Positions 1-5,521 of a DNA stretch of 6,399 nucleotides are shown piece after piece. This stretch comes from JAMLHN01 sp035708745 (GTDB taxonomy: Bacteria > Chloroflexota > Chloroflexia > Thermomicrobiales > UBA6265). The position numbers and the translations under genes were made by a program. How positions within the stretch are numbered: position 1 is the stretch's first letter; every line of letters begins with the position of its first letter. The DNA lies in NCBI GenBank assembly GCA_035708745.1, contig DASTFJ010000321.1, forward strand, positions 1-6,399, in the 5' to 3' direction. The notes beneath the pieces were generated by a model, which did not search any database, was not told the origin of the DNA, and saw nothing but the letters and a program-made list of their open reading frames with translations.

Positions 1-1
1 G

Positions 2-2623
2 ATTCCTCCCCGGCCCCCGGGACTACTGGCGCGGGAACGGCTGGTTGAGGAGATCGAGCGGAATCTGGTCGATTCCCGCCTCATCCTGGTGGCGGCTCCC
101 GCTGGATACGGAAAGACCACCATCCTGACCGAGTGGGCGCACACGACCAGCCGCGCGGTCGCCTGGCTGAATGTCGAGCCAGAGCAAAACGATCCGGAGC
201 GACTCCTGCGCTACCTGGCGACCTCCTGGAGTGTCGCCGATCCCAAGGTATTGCGCTCTGCGGTGGGGTTGCTCCTCGAATCGTCATTACCTGCGCTCGA
301 TCTGGTGGCCCGCGCGATGGCCAACTACGCGCTGCTGGCGGAGATTCCCGTGGCGTTCGTGCTGGACGACCTCCATCTCATCCGGGACCCGGCTTCCTGC
401 GACCTTCTGCGCTTTCTGCTCGAGCATTTGCCGCCCGAGTTCCGGTTCATCGTGGCCGCCCGCTCGCAGCCGGGCATGTTGGCGCCACGGCTGCGGGTGC
501 GCCAGCGCCTCTTTGCAATCGGCCCCACTGAGCTTGCCTTCAGCACAGAGGAAACGACATCATTTTTCGTGCGGTCACGCGGACAGGCGCTCTCGGACGA
601 CGAGATCGGCCGAGTGCAGGAACAATGCGAAGGCTGGGCCGCTGGGCTCCAGCTCATGGCACAGTCGAGCGCGACGCGATCCGGAGCGCCGGGGGCGTTC
701 ACTGGCGACCACCGGGAAATCCGGGAATACCTGACGGCGGAGGTGCTTGGCGAGCTCGATGACGCGACGCGCCAGTTTCTGGAGCAGATCAGCATGCTGG
801 ACCAGTTCTGTGCACCGCTCTGCGATGCCGTCACGGCGCGGACGAACAGCCGGGAGATTCTGGACAGAATCGAACGGGCCAACCTCTTTCTGCAACCGCT
901 GGACGCGGAGCGAGCCTGGTACCGGCTCCATCCCCTCCTGCGCGACGCACTGGGTCGCGATCTGCAGATGTCTCCCGAGCTCGACGAGCCGGACCTCCAT
1001 ATACGCGCGGGACATTGGTTCCTCCAGCAGAAGATGATCGACGAAGCATTCCGCCATGCCGTCGCCGCCGCCAACCCAGGGCTGGTCGCGCAGATCGCCG
1101 AATCCTATGTAGTGATGAAGCTCGAATCTGGCGAGTACCGCACGGTGCAGCGCTGGGTGGAGTCGGTGCCAGACGATTGGTACGCCGCCTGCCCGGAGCT
1201 CAATATCCTGCGCATTGCGTTCCTTGTCTTCTCTGGCGACGTCGAGGGAAGCATCGCCATCATGGACGAGCTCGATACCCGAATCCACCTGGACTCTGGC
1301 GAAACCGCTGTTCGCCTCGGCGCCAAGATGGCGACGGCGCGCTGCGCCATTGCATGTTTTCTCGATCAGGTGCCGCAGGCGGAAGCCTATGCTGCCCGAG
1401 CGCTGCGTGACCTGGACGTGGACGATGTCACCTTTCGAGCCAATACGCATCATGCTCTGGCCGATACCTATCGCCGGCACAGTCGCTGGGACGATGCGAT
1501 GAGCCATTACCGGCACGTGCTCGATCTGGCGCATGACCCGGCCTTCCCGGTTCGCTCGGCGCATGTCTACGGCGCCGTGGCAGACCTCGAGCTGCGTCAG
1601 GGCCATTTGCACGAAGCGGCAAGCCTTTGGCAGAAGGATATCGCCGCTATCCAACGCCAATGGAGTTGGGGCAAGCTTCCAGTTCCAATCATTGGCTGGG
1701 CCTATATCCGGTACGGCGAGCTGCTCTATGAATGGAACGCGCTCGACGATGCGACCCGCGAGCTCGAACGTGGGTTGGAACGGGCCGAATTAGGCGGCGA
1801 CGCCCGGGCGATGATCGCGGGCTACCTGCTGATGAGCCGGCTGCGCCTCTGCGCGGGTGATCTCCCTGCCGCCGCCGACTATGTGAATCGGGCCGAAGCG
1901 CTCAGTGCGCACGCTCCCTACCCGGAATGGCTCAGCAAGCTCGACCGCACCCGCGCACTCGTTTACGTACATCAGGGCGATGCCGCCGCGGCGCGCGAAT
2001 GGTGGATGCGCACGCGCTCCAGAACTGAACTGGCGGCACGGCCCGAAAATCAGGAAGGCTATCTGGGACTCACTCATCTCATGGTGGTATTTGGAGACGA
2101 TGACGACCGCGCCGATGTGCGCCAGATCCTCTCGAATCTGATCGTTCAAGCCAAATCCGAGGGGCGACTTGGCGTCGAGGTCGAGGCATTGGCGTTGCTG
2201 GCGCTGTCGCATCAGGCCGATGGGAACGATGCGGACGCATTGATCGCGATCGAGCGGGCGTTGCGATTGGCCGAGCCCGAAGGGCCAGTCCGGCTCTTCC
2301 TGGATCTCGGTGCTCCCCTGGCCGAGCTCTTGCACAAAGCCGAACGGCGCCGGGTGCTTTCCTCGTACGGGGTGCGGTTGCGGGCGGCGGGTATGCGTGT
2401 GATCCCGCGTCCGGCACATGGATTGGTCGAGCCCCTGAGCGAGCGCGAGCTCGAGATCTTACGGTTGGCAGCCGCGGGGCTGACGAACCGCGAAACCGGC
2501 GATCGCCTCTTCATCTCCGCTGAAACGGTGAAATCTCATCTTGGCAACGTGTACGCCAAGTTAGGGGTGCACCGCCGCACCGAGGCTGCCGCGCGCGCCA
2601 GGGAGCTCGGTCTTTTGCGCTGA
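2..2623 (+). CDS. MalT-type LuxR-family ATP-dependent transcriptional regulator (5' partial)
   Basis: A large cytoplasmic STAND-class activator: a nucleotide-binding module, a TPR-like sensor region and a C-terminal DNA-binding domain. The frame is open from base 2 and starts IPPRPPGLLARERL, which matches the usual N-terminus of this family, so the true start is just off the left edge; the GTG at 89 is internal. Numbering from the first visible codon (873 residues): Walker A APAGYGKTT at 32-40, Walker B VAFVLDDLHLI at 117-127, EGWAAGLQLM at 210-219, and YRLHPLLRDAL at 307-317. A long helical TPR-like region follows (about 340-760). The LuxR helix-turn-helix occupies about 810-873 (LSERELEILRLAAAGLTN, then ETVKSHLGNVYAKLGV). 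The family normally binds ATP plus a small inducer and oligomerises to activate promoters. The inducer cannot be read from sequence. The downstream calycin and oxidoreductase genes are plausible targets by position only. Confidence 0.95.
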   Translation: MPPRPPGLLARERLVEEIERNLVDSRLILVAAPAGYGKTTILTEWAHTTSRAVAWLNVEPEQNDPERLLRYLATSWSVADPKVLRSAVGLLLESSLPALDLVARAMANYALLAEIPVAFVLDDLHLIRDPASCDLLRFLLEHLPPEFRFIVAARSQPGMLAPRLRVRQRLFAIGPTELAFSTEETTSFFVRSRGQALSDDEIGRVQEQCEGWAAGLQLMAQSSATRSGAPGAFTGDHREIREYLTAEVLGELDDATRQFLEQISMLDQFCAPLCDAVTARTNSREILDRIERANLFLQPLDAERAWYRLHPLLRDALGRDLQMSPELDEPDLHIRAGHWFLQQKMIDEAFRHAVAAANPGLVAQIAESYVVMKLESGEYRTVQRWVESVPDDWYAACPELNILRIAFLVFSGDVEGSIAIMDELDTRIHLDSGETAVRLGAKMATARCAIACFLDQVPQAEAYAARALRDLDVDDVTFRANTHHALADTYRRHSRWDDAMSHYRHVLDLAHDPAFPVRSAHVYGAVADLELRQGHLHEAASLWQKDIAAIQRQWSWGKLPVPIIGWAYIRYGELLYEWNALDDATRELERGLERAELGGDARAMIAGYLLMSRLRLCAGDLPAAADYVNRAEALSAHAPYPEWLSKLDRTRALVYVHQGDAAAAREWWMRTRSRTELAARPENQEGYLGLTHLMVVFGDDDDRADVRQILSNLIVQAKSEGRLGVEVEALALLALSHQADGNDADALIAIERALRLAEPEGPVRLFLDLGAPLAELLHKAERRRVLSSYGVRLRAAGMRVIPRPAHGLVEPLSERELEILRLAAAGLTNRETGDRLFISAETVKSHLGNVYAKLGVHRRTEAAARARELGLLR

Positions 2624-2652
2624 TCCGCGCATGAATATTGGATGCGTCGAAT

Positions 2653-2679
2653 CCCCTGCCCGGATAGCCCGTTCGGGGG
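2653..2679 (+). terminator. possible stem-loop after the LuxR gene
   Basis: An imperfect inverted repeat pairs 2653-2663 with 2669-2679 around a 5-base loop. It has nine pairs, one of them G-T, and two central mismatches. It lies 29 bases after the regulator stop and could end or attenuate that transcript. No T-run follows, so a classical intrinsic terminator is not supported. Nothing else was recognised in the 130-base gap 2624-2753; no convincing -35/-10 pair was seen. Confidence 0.25.
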
Positions 2680-2742
2680 AGTACCTCGCGCCGTCCACTT
2701 CCTACTATCGAATCCAGCGGCATACGCCGCGGAATCGAGATT

Positions 2743-2746
2743 GGAG
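2743..2746 (+). promoter_or_regulatory. ribosome binding site deciding the calycin-like gene start
   Basis: GGAG sits 7 bases before the ATG at 2754. The upstream in-frame ATG at 2631 has no purine-rich site before it, and the 41 residues it would add do not resemble the domain. The start at 2754 is therefore preferred. Confidence 0.6.
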
Positions 2747-2753
2747 TACGGAC

Positions 2754-3221
2754 ATGGCGCAACAGCAACACCCAACCATCGGATCATGGCGAATCGTGCT
2801 CTCCCCGGACGGAGGGGAGTCGGTCAACCACGCGCTCATAACGTTTCTGGCCGATGGCGGCCTGATTTCCTCGCCCCCACCGGTCGAACGGTTTCCATTG
2901 GCGGAGGAAGGGGTGGTCTTCGTCAGTACCTGCCACGGAGCCTGGACCGCGACCGGGAGCGACCAGATCGAGCTCGGATTCCTTGGTCAAGGAACGAACA
3001 GCCGGGGTGAGCTCGAAGGATTCGGCTCGGTCCACGCCACTGGACAGGCAGACGCTAGTGGAAATCGCATTTCGGGCCGCTACCACTTCGAAATGGCCGG
3101 GTCGGATGGCGCGGTATTCGCCACCGAAGACGGGACTGTGCGCGGGGCGCGTATCACCGCCGCCAATCCCGATCAAGCTCGCTATCTGCCGGAAGCACTG
3201 GCGACCCCATCGGCGCATTAG
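2754..3221 (+). CDS. small calycin/lipocalin-like protein of unknown function
   Basis: A 155-residue soluble protein with no signal peptide or membrane segment. It begins with a G-x-W motif (GSW, residues 10-12) and then shows alternating short strands: ALITFLADGGLISS at 27-40, a proline-rich turn at 41-48, HGAWTATG at 61-68, glycine-rich hairpins at 75-108, and a closing GTVRGARI at 127-134. The pattern of GxW, 'ADG' and 'HGAW' segments, then 'ISG' and 'GTVRG' strands, resembles small beta-barrel calycin-like proteins seen in Chloroflexota and Actinomycetota. I know of no assigned reaction for them. No catalytic residues stand out, and a ligand-binding role is inference. It sits between a ligand-sensing type of regulator and a flavoprotein, so a shared small hydrophobic ligand is conceivable but unproven. 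Confidence 0.85.
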   Translation: MAQQQHPTIGSWRIVLSPDGGESVNHALITFLADGGLISSPPPVERFPLAEEGVVFVSTCHGAWTATGSDQIELGFLGQGTNSRGELEGFGSVHATGQADASGNRISGRYHFEMAGSDGAVFATEDGTVRGARITAANPDQARYLPEALATPSAH

Positions 3222-3253
3222 AGCGATGTGCGGGTTCGTCGTCGCCTGCCAGG

Positions 3254-3297
3254 ACCCCGGCGTTCGTGGCGCCTGCGTCGCGCTCGGCAGCCGGGGT
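3254..3297 (+). repeat. perfect 8-bp GC inverted repeat between calycin-like and oxidoreductase genes
   Basis: ACCCCGGC (3254-3261) is exactly complementary to GCCGGGGT (3290-3297), with 28 bases between. The right arm ends 7 bases before the AAGGA ribosome site of the next gene. It may form an mRNA hairpin that partly terminates transcription or limits translation of the oxidoreductase. There is no T-run. In a GC-rich gap an 8-base repeat can arise by chance. Confidence 0.35.
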
Positions 3298-3312
3298 AGC
3301 AAGAAAGGACGG

Positions 3313-4569
3313 ATGATGCAATCGATCGAGACACTGATCGTCGGTGGAGGGCAAGCCGGTCTGGCCACCAGCTCTTTTCTCCAACAAGCCGGACGGGAAC
3401 ATCTCGTGCTGGAACAGGCCGATACGGCAGCCGACGTCTGGCAAAGCGGGCGGTGGGATTCGTTCCACCTCGTGATTCCGAACTGGACCTTCCGCCTCCC
3501 CGGCGCCGAATATGACGGTCCGAATCCGGATGGCTTCATGCCGCGCGGCGAGATCGTCGATCGTTTCAGCCGCTATGTCGAACAGTTCCAACTCCCCGTT
3601 CGAACGCAAACGCGGGTGAATTCGATCGAAGCCGATGGCACATCAGGCTATCGGGTTTCGACCTCGAATGGCGACTACCGCGCCCTCAATGTTGTCATCG
3701 CCACGGGTATGGAGCAGCTGCCCCGTATTCCAAAGGACGCGGAAGCCATCGCAAACGATGTGACCCAGATCCATAGCAGCGCCTATCGCAATCCGGATGC
3801 GTTGCCCCCGGGCGCGGTTCTGGTGGTGGGTAGTGCCCAGTCGGGTGCGCAGATCGCCGAAGAGCTCTATCAGAGCGGCCGGCAGGTCTATCACTCCGTT
3901 GGCTTCGCCGGCCGCGCTCCCCGGCGATATCGCGGGCGGGATATCTTCGACTGGTTATTCAACCATCTCCACTTCTTCGATTTACCGCCTGAGCAGTTCC
4001 CCGCGCCGATCGATCGGTTCGCGCCGCCGCACGTGACCGGAGCAATGGGTGGGCATACCCTGAATCTGCACCAATTTGCCAGTGATGGTGTGCGCCTCTT
4101 CGGCCATGTTGGCGGAGCCGATGGACACCAGGTGCGGTTCGAGCCCGATCTCCACGAGTGCCTCGGCCGGGCCGATGGATTCGAAAAGAACGTCCAGGAG
4201 ATGATCGACACGTACGTTGCGGCGAGCGGCATGAACGCGCCCGCGGACGAATTGCCGCAGTTGAGTGATGGATTCGCGCAGCCGGTGGTCGATCAGATCG
4301 ACCTGCGCGCCGAAGGCATCAGCGCGATCGTCTGGGCCACGGGATATCGTTTCGATTATGGCCTGGTGAAATTGCCGGTCGTCGATCCGAAGGGACGGCC
4401 GGTGTCGGCGAACGGCGTGACCGAGTTTCCCGGACTCTATTTCGTGGGCATGCCCTGGATGCCATCGCTCAGAACCGGGATTCTGCCGGGAATGGGCGAG
4501 CACGCCCGCTCGATCGCCGAACATATCATCGCCCGCTCCGGCAGCCGGCGACCAGCGCGCGCTGCCTGA
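3313..4569 (+). CDS. FAD/NAD(P)H-dependent flavin-containing monooxygenase-type oxidoreductase
   Basis: A 418-residue cytoplasmic flavoprotein with the two-dinucleotide-fold layout of bacterial flavin monooxygenases. The FAD fold is GGGQAG at 11-16, with the ribose-binding acid E34 at the end of strand 2. ATGMEQLPRIP is at 130-140. HSSAY (154-158) retains the H-xxx-Y part of the FMO fingerprint, though the preceding glycine motif is not evident. The NADPH fold is GSAQSG at 173-178, and the linker motif WATGY is at 341-345. It resembles the YUCCA-like and MSMEG_0569-like flavoprotein groups. None of the nitrilase-cluster partners of the latter is visible, so the substrate is unknown. AAGGA at 3305-3309 precedes two adjacent ATGs; the second (3316) has the better spacing. 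The frame opens farther upstream, at 2983, but that stretch overlaps the calycin-like gene and precedes the FAD motif, so it was rejected. Confidence 0.9.
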   Translation: MMQSIETLIVGGGQAGLATSSFLQQAGREHLVLEQADTAADVWQSGRWDSFHLVIPNWTFRLPGAEYDGPNPDGFMPRGEIVDRFSRYVEQFQLPVRTQTRVNSIEADGTSGYRVSTSNGDYRALNVVIATGMEQLPRIPKDAEAIANDVTQIHSSAYRNPDALPPGAVLVVGSAQSGAQIAEELYQSGRQVYHSVGFAGRAPRRYRGRDIFDWLFNHLHFFDLPPEQFPAPIDRFAPPHVTGAMGGHTLNLHQFASDGVRLFGHVGGADGHQVRFEPDLHECLGRADGFEKNVQEMIDTYVAASGMNAPADELPQLSDGFAQPVVDQIDLRAEGISAIVWATGYRFDYGLVKLPVVDPKGRPVSANGVTEFPGLYFVGMPWMPSLRTGILPGMGEHARSIAEHIIARSGSRRPARAA

Positions 4570-4578
4570 CCATCGAAT

Positions 4579-4602
4579 GGGGATCGAACGTGACCGCTCC
4601 CC
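4579..4602 (+). terminator. possible weak stem-loop after the oxidoreductase gene
   Basis: GGGGATCG (4579-4586) can pair with CGCTCCCC (4595-4602) around an 8-base loop with one mismatch. It lies 9 bases after the oxidoreductase stop and between convergent genes, where a terminator is expected. No T-run follows on either strand, so this is tentative. Confidence 0.3.
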
Positions 4603-4638
4603 GTCGTGGCCCGCCGCAAGCAGCCTCAAGATTGATCG

Positions 4639-4692
4639 CTACGCCCGCCAGACGGCGCCGGCCATGTGATGGCAAGAGCCGCCTTTCATCAG
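4639..4692 (-). pseudogene. orphan 3'-terminal fragment of a dimethylargininase/arginine-deiminase-like gene
   Basis: Read on the minus strand, 4692-4639 encodes LMKGGSCHHMAGAVWRA followed by TAG. This matches the end of the intact hydrolase downstream, LMKGGGSCHCMTGVVWRA plus TAG, at 14 of 17 aligned residues. Differences are mainly synonymous or conservative, plus an in-frame loss of one glycine codon, so the copy probably diverged while still coding. The HCMT motif, which carries the nucleophilic cysteine in this superfamily, reads HHMA here. Homology fades within two or three codons upstream, right where the PIN gene ends, so there is no domain left to function. The open frame continues to 4821 but only as the antisense shadow of the toxin gene. 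It is best read as a relic of a tandem paralogue or a displaced gene end. Confidence 0.8.
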
Positions 4693-5132
4693 CCTGGACG
4701 TTGTAAATCCAGACGTGAAATGATCGCGCCTGGTTTTTCGACGACGAGATCCCAGAATCGGTGAATTTGCTCCGCCTCTGAAAGGAGATGTTTGCGGTCG
4801 AACGTGGCAATCAATCCACATCTCGCCGCCAAAGCTCCGGCAATGATCGGAGCGTCTTTGGGTTCGATCAGTTCCGCGACTTCGTGAATGAGCCGCGAAG
4901 GTGGATTCCTCACGGCGAAGATGCCGAGAGCGATAAACGCTTCAAAATCTGGAATCGCCCGGATTGACTTCTTTGTGAGGTTCCTGCGTGTCTCGCCAAG
5001 AACGTAGCTGCTCGTGATCAACTCGACGGGGTGTTCTATTCCCAGCAGCACAAGATCGCGGGCGTAACCTGTCCGAGAGAGGGAGGCGGCAATCAGAACG
5101 CTGGAATCGATGAAGACCCTACGCCGATTCAC
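4689..5132 (-). CDS. PIN-domain toxin (VapC-like ribonuclease)
   Basis: A 147-residue PIN-domain protein, the usual size for toxin ribonucleases of this kind. The acidic Mg2+-binding residues are all visible: D9 in VFIDSSVLIAA, E47 in LGETRRNL, D93 in PKDAPIIAGAL and D112 in LIATFDRKHLL. Family members cleave RNA, often tRNA or rRNA, and are held inactive by the antitoxin encoded just before them. The start is GTG at 5132-5130, placed so that the strand-1 aspartate is near the N-terminus. It lies inside the last codons of the antitoxin gene (14-base overlap), implying translational coupling; only a weak GAG precedes it. The stop (4691-4689) overlaps the orphan hydrolase tail. GC is lower than in the flanking genes, which suggests acquisition. 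Specific RNA target unknown. Confidence 0.88.
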   Translation of the reverse strand: MNRRRVFIDSSVLIAASLSRTGYARDLVLLGIEHPVELITSSYVLGETRRNLTKKSIRAIPDFEAFIALGIFAVRNPPSRLIHEVAELIEPKDAPIIAGALAARCGLIATFDRKHLLSEAEQIHRFWDLVVEKPGAIISRLDLQRPG

Positions 5133-5418
5133 GAGGCTCGATGCCGTACATCTCGCGCAGCAGTTCCTCCCGCTCGGATCGACCCGACTCGATCAAGTCT
5201 TCGAGCGTCAAGCCCTGTTCGGACAACGATTCGCCAATCTTGTCGAGCAACTCATTCGCGATGACCCTTTGGGGTGTGATAAGCACCCCAGCGGACGTGA
5301 CGGAAACGGAGACGATATCGCCGCGTTTGATCCCCACTTGCTCCCGCACAGCGACCGGCAAGGTCACTTGTCCCTTTTCCTGAACGCGCACCAAATTCGA
5401 TCTGGCCATGTCTGCCAT
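5119..5418 (-). CDS. AbrB/MazE-type antitoxin of the PIN toxin
   Basis: A 99-residue protein with an N-terminal SpoVT-AbrB swapped-hairpin DNA-binding domain: VRVQEKGQVTLPVAVRE, then VGIKRGDIVSV (residues 10-38). The charged helical C-terminal half (about 55-99) is the expected toxin-binding part. In such modules the antitoxin neutralises the PIN ribonuclease and, alone or as a complex, represses its own promoter. It overlaps the toxin start by 14 bases, and its start lies 47 bases after the hydrolase stop. Two starts are possible: ATG at 5418 or ATG at 5409. The GGAAAG at 5425-5420 lies 1 base from the first and 10 from the second, so 5409 (96 residues) may be the true start. Alternative: a VapB-like protein named differently; the AbrB fold itself is clear. 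Confidence 0.88.
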   Translation of the reverse strand: MADMARSNLVRVQEKGQVTLPVAVREQVGIKRGDIVSVSVTSAGVLITPQRVIANELLDKIGESLSEQGLTLEDLIESGRSEREELLREMYGIEPRESA

Positions 5419-5429
5419 ACTTTCCGAAA

Positions 5430-5469
5430 GTCATACTTGCCAGCTTTTAGTGTAGCTCCGGAGTGCTAC
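5430..5469 (-). promoter_or_regulatory. candidate promoter/operator region of the toxin-antitoxin module
   Basis: An imperfect palindrome at 5452-5469 has GTAG and CTAC arms around the perfect 8-base CTCCGGAG (5456-5463), with two extra bases on the right. It lies 34 bases before the antitoxin ATG and overlaps the hydrolase stop. A -10-like TATGAC reads at 5435-5430 on the minus strand; no good -35 was seen. AbrB-type antitoxins usually autoregulate through such upstream repeats, so an operator role is inferred. A weak hairpin ending the hydrolase transcript is the alternative. Confidence 0.3.
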
Positions 5470-5521
5470 GCGCGCCAGACGACGCCGGTCATGCAGTGGC
5501 AGGAGCCGCCGCCTTTCATCA
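5465..5521 (-). repeat. intact-gene copy of the direct repeat flanking the toxin-antitoxin module
   Basis: These bases, covering the last 18 codons of the hydrolase and its stop, align with 4638-4691 in the same orientation. They match at 47 of 54 positions with one 3-base gap. The copies bracket the antitoxin and toxin genes almost exactly. Sequence beyond the stop codons shows no similarity between the two copies. Confidence 0.8.

Noticed and set aside
89..91. GTG as the start of the LuxR regulator
   Set aside because: The frame is open to the left edge and encodes the family's conserved N-terminal segment, and this GTG falls inside the beta-strand before Walker A.
575..1660. Long 361-residue open frame on the minus strand, and others like it at 325-1074 and 1790-2419
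   Set aside because: They lie wholly antisense to the regulator gene, whose motifs are unmistakable. Long antisense frames are expected in GC-rich coding DNA, and their translations show no recognisable domain.
2631..2753. Earlier ATG start giving a 196-residue calycin-like protein
   Set aside because: No ribosome site precedes 2631, the extra residues look like translated intergenic sequence, and GGAG precedes the ATG at 2754.
2983..3312. Extended N-terminus of the oxidoreductase
   Set aside because: It overlaps the calycin-like gene in another frame and adds 110 residues before the FAD motif. A ribosome site directly before 3313/3316 explains the start better.
4639..4821. 60-residue minus-strand open frame as a real gene
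   Set aside because: Only its last 17 residues have homology (to the hydrolase tail). The rest is the PIN gene read in another frame.
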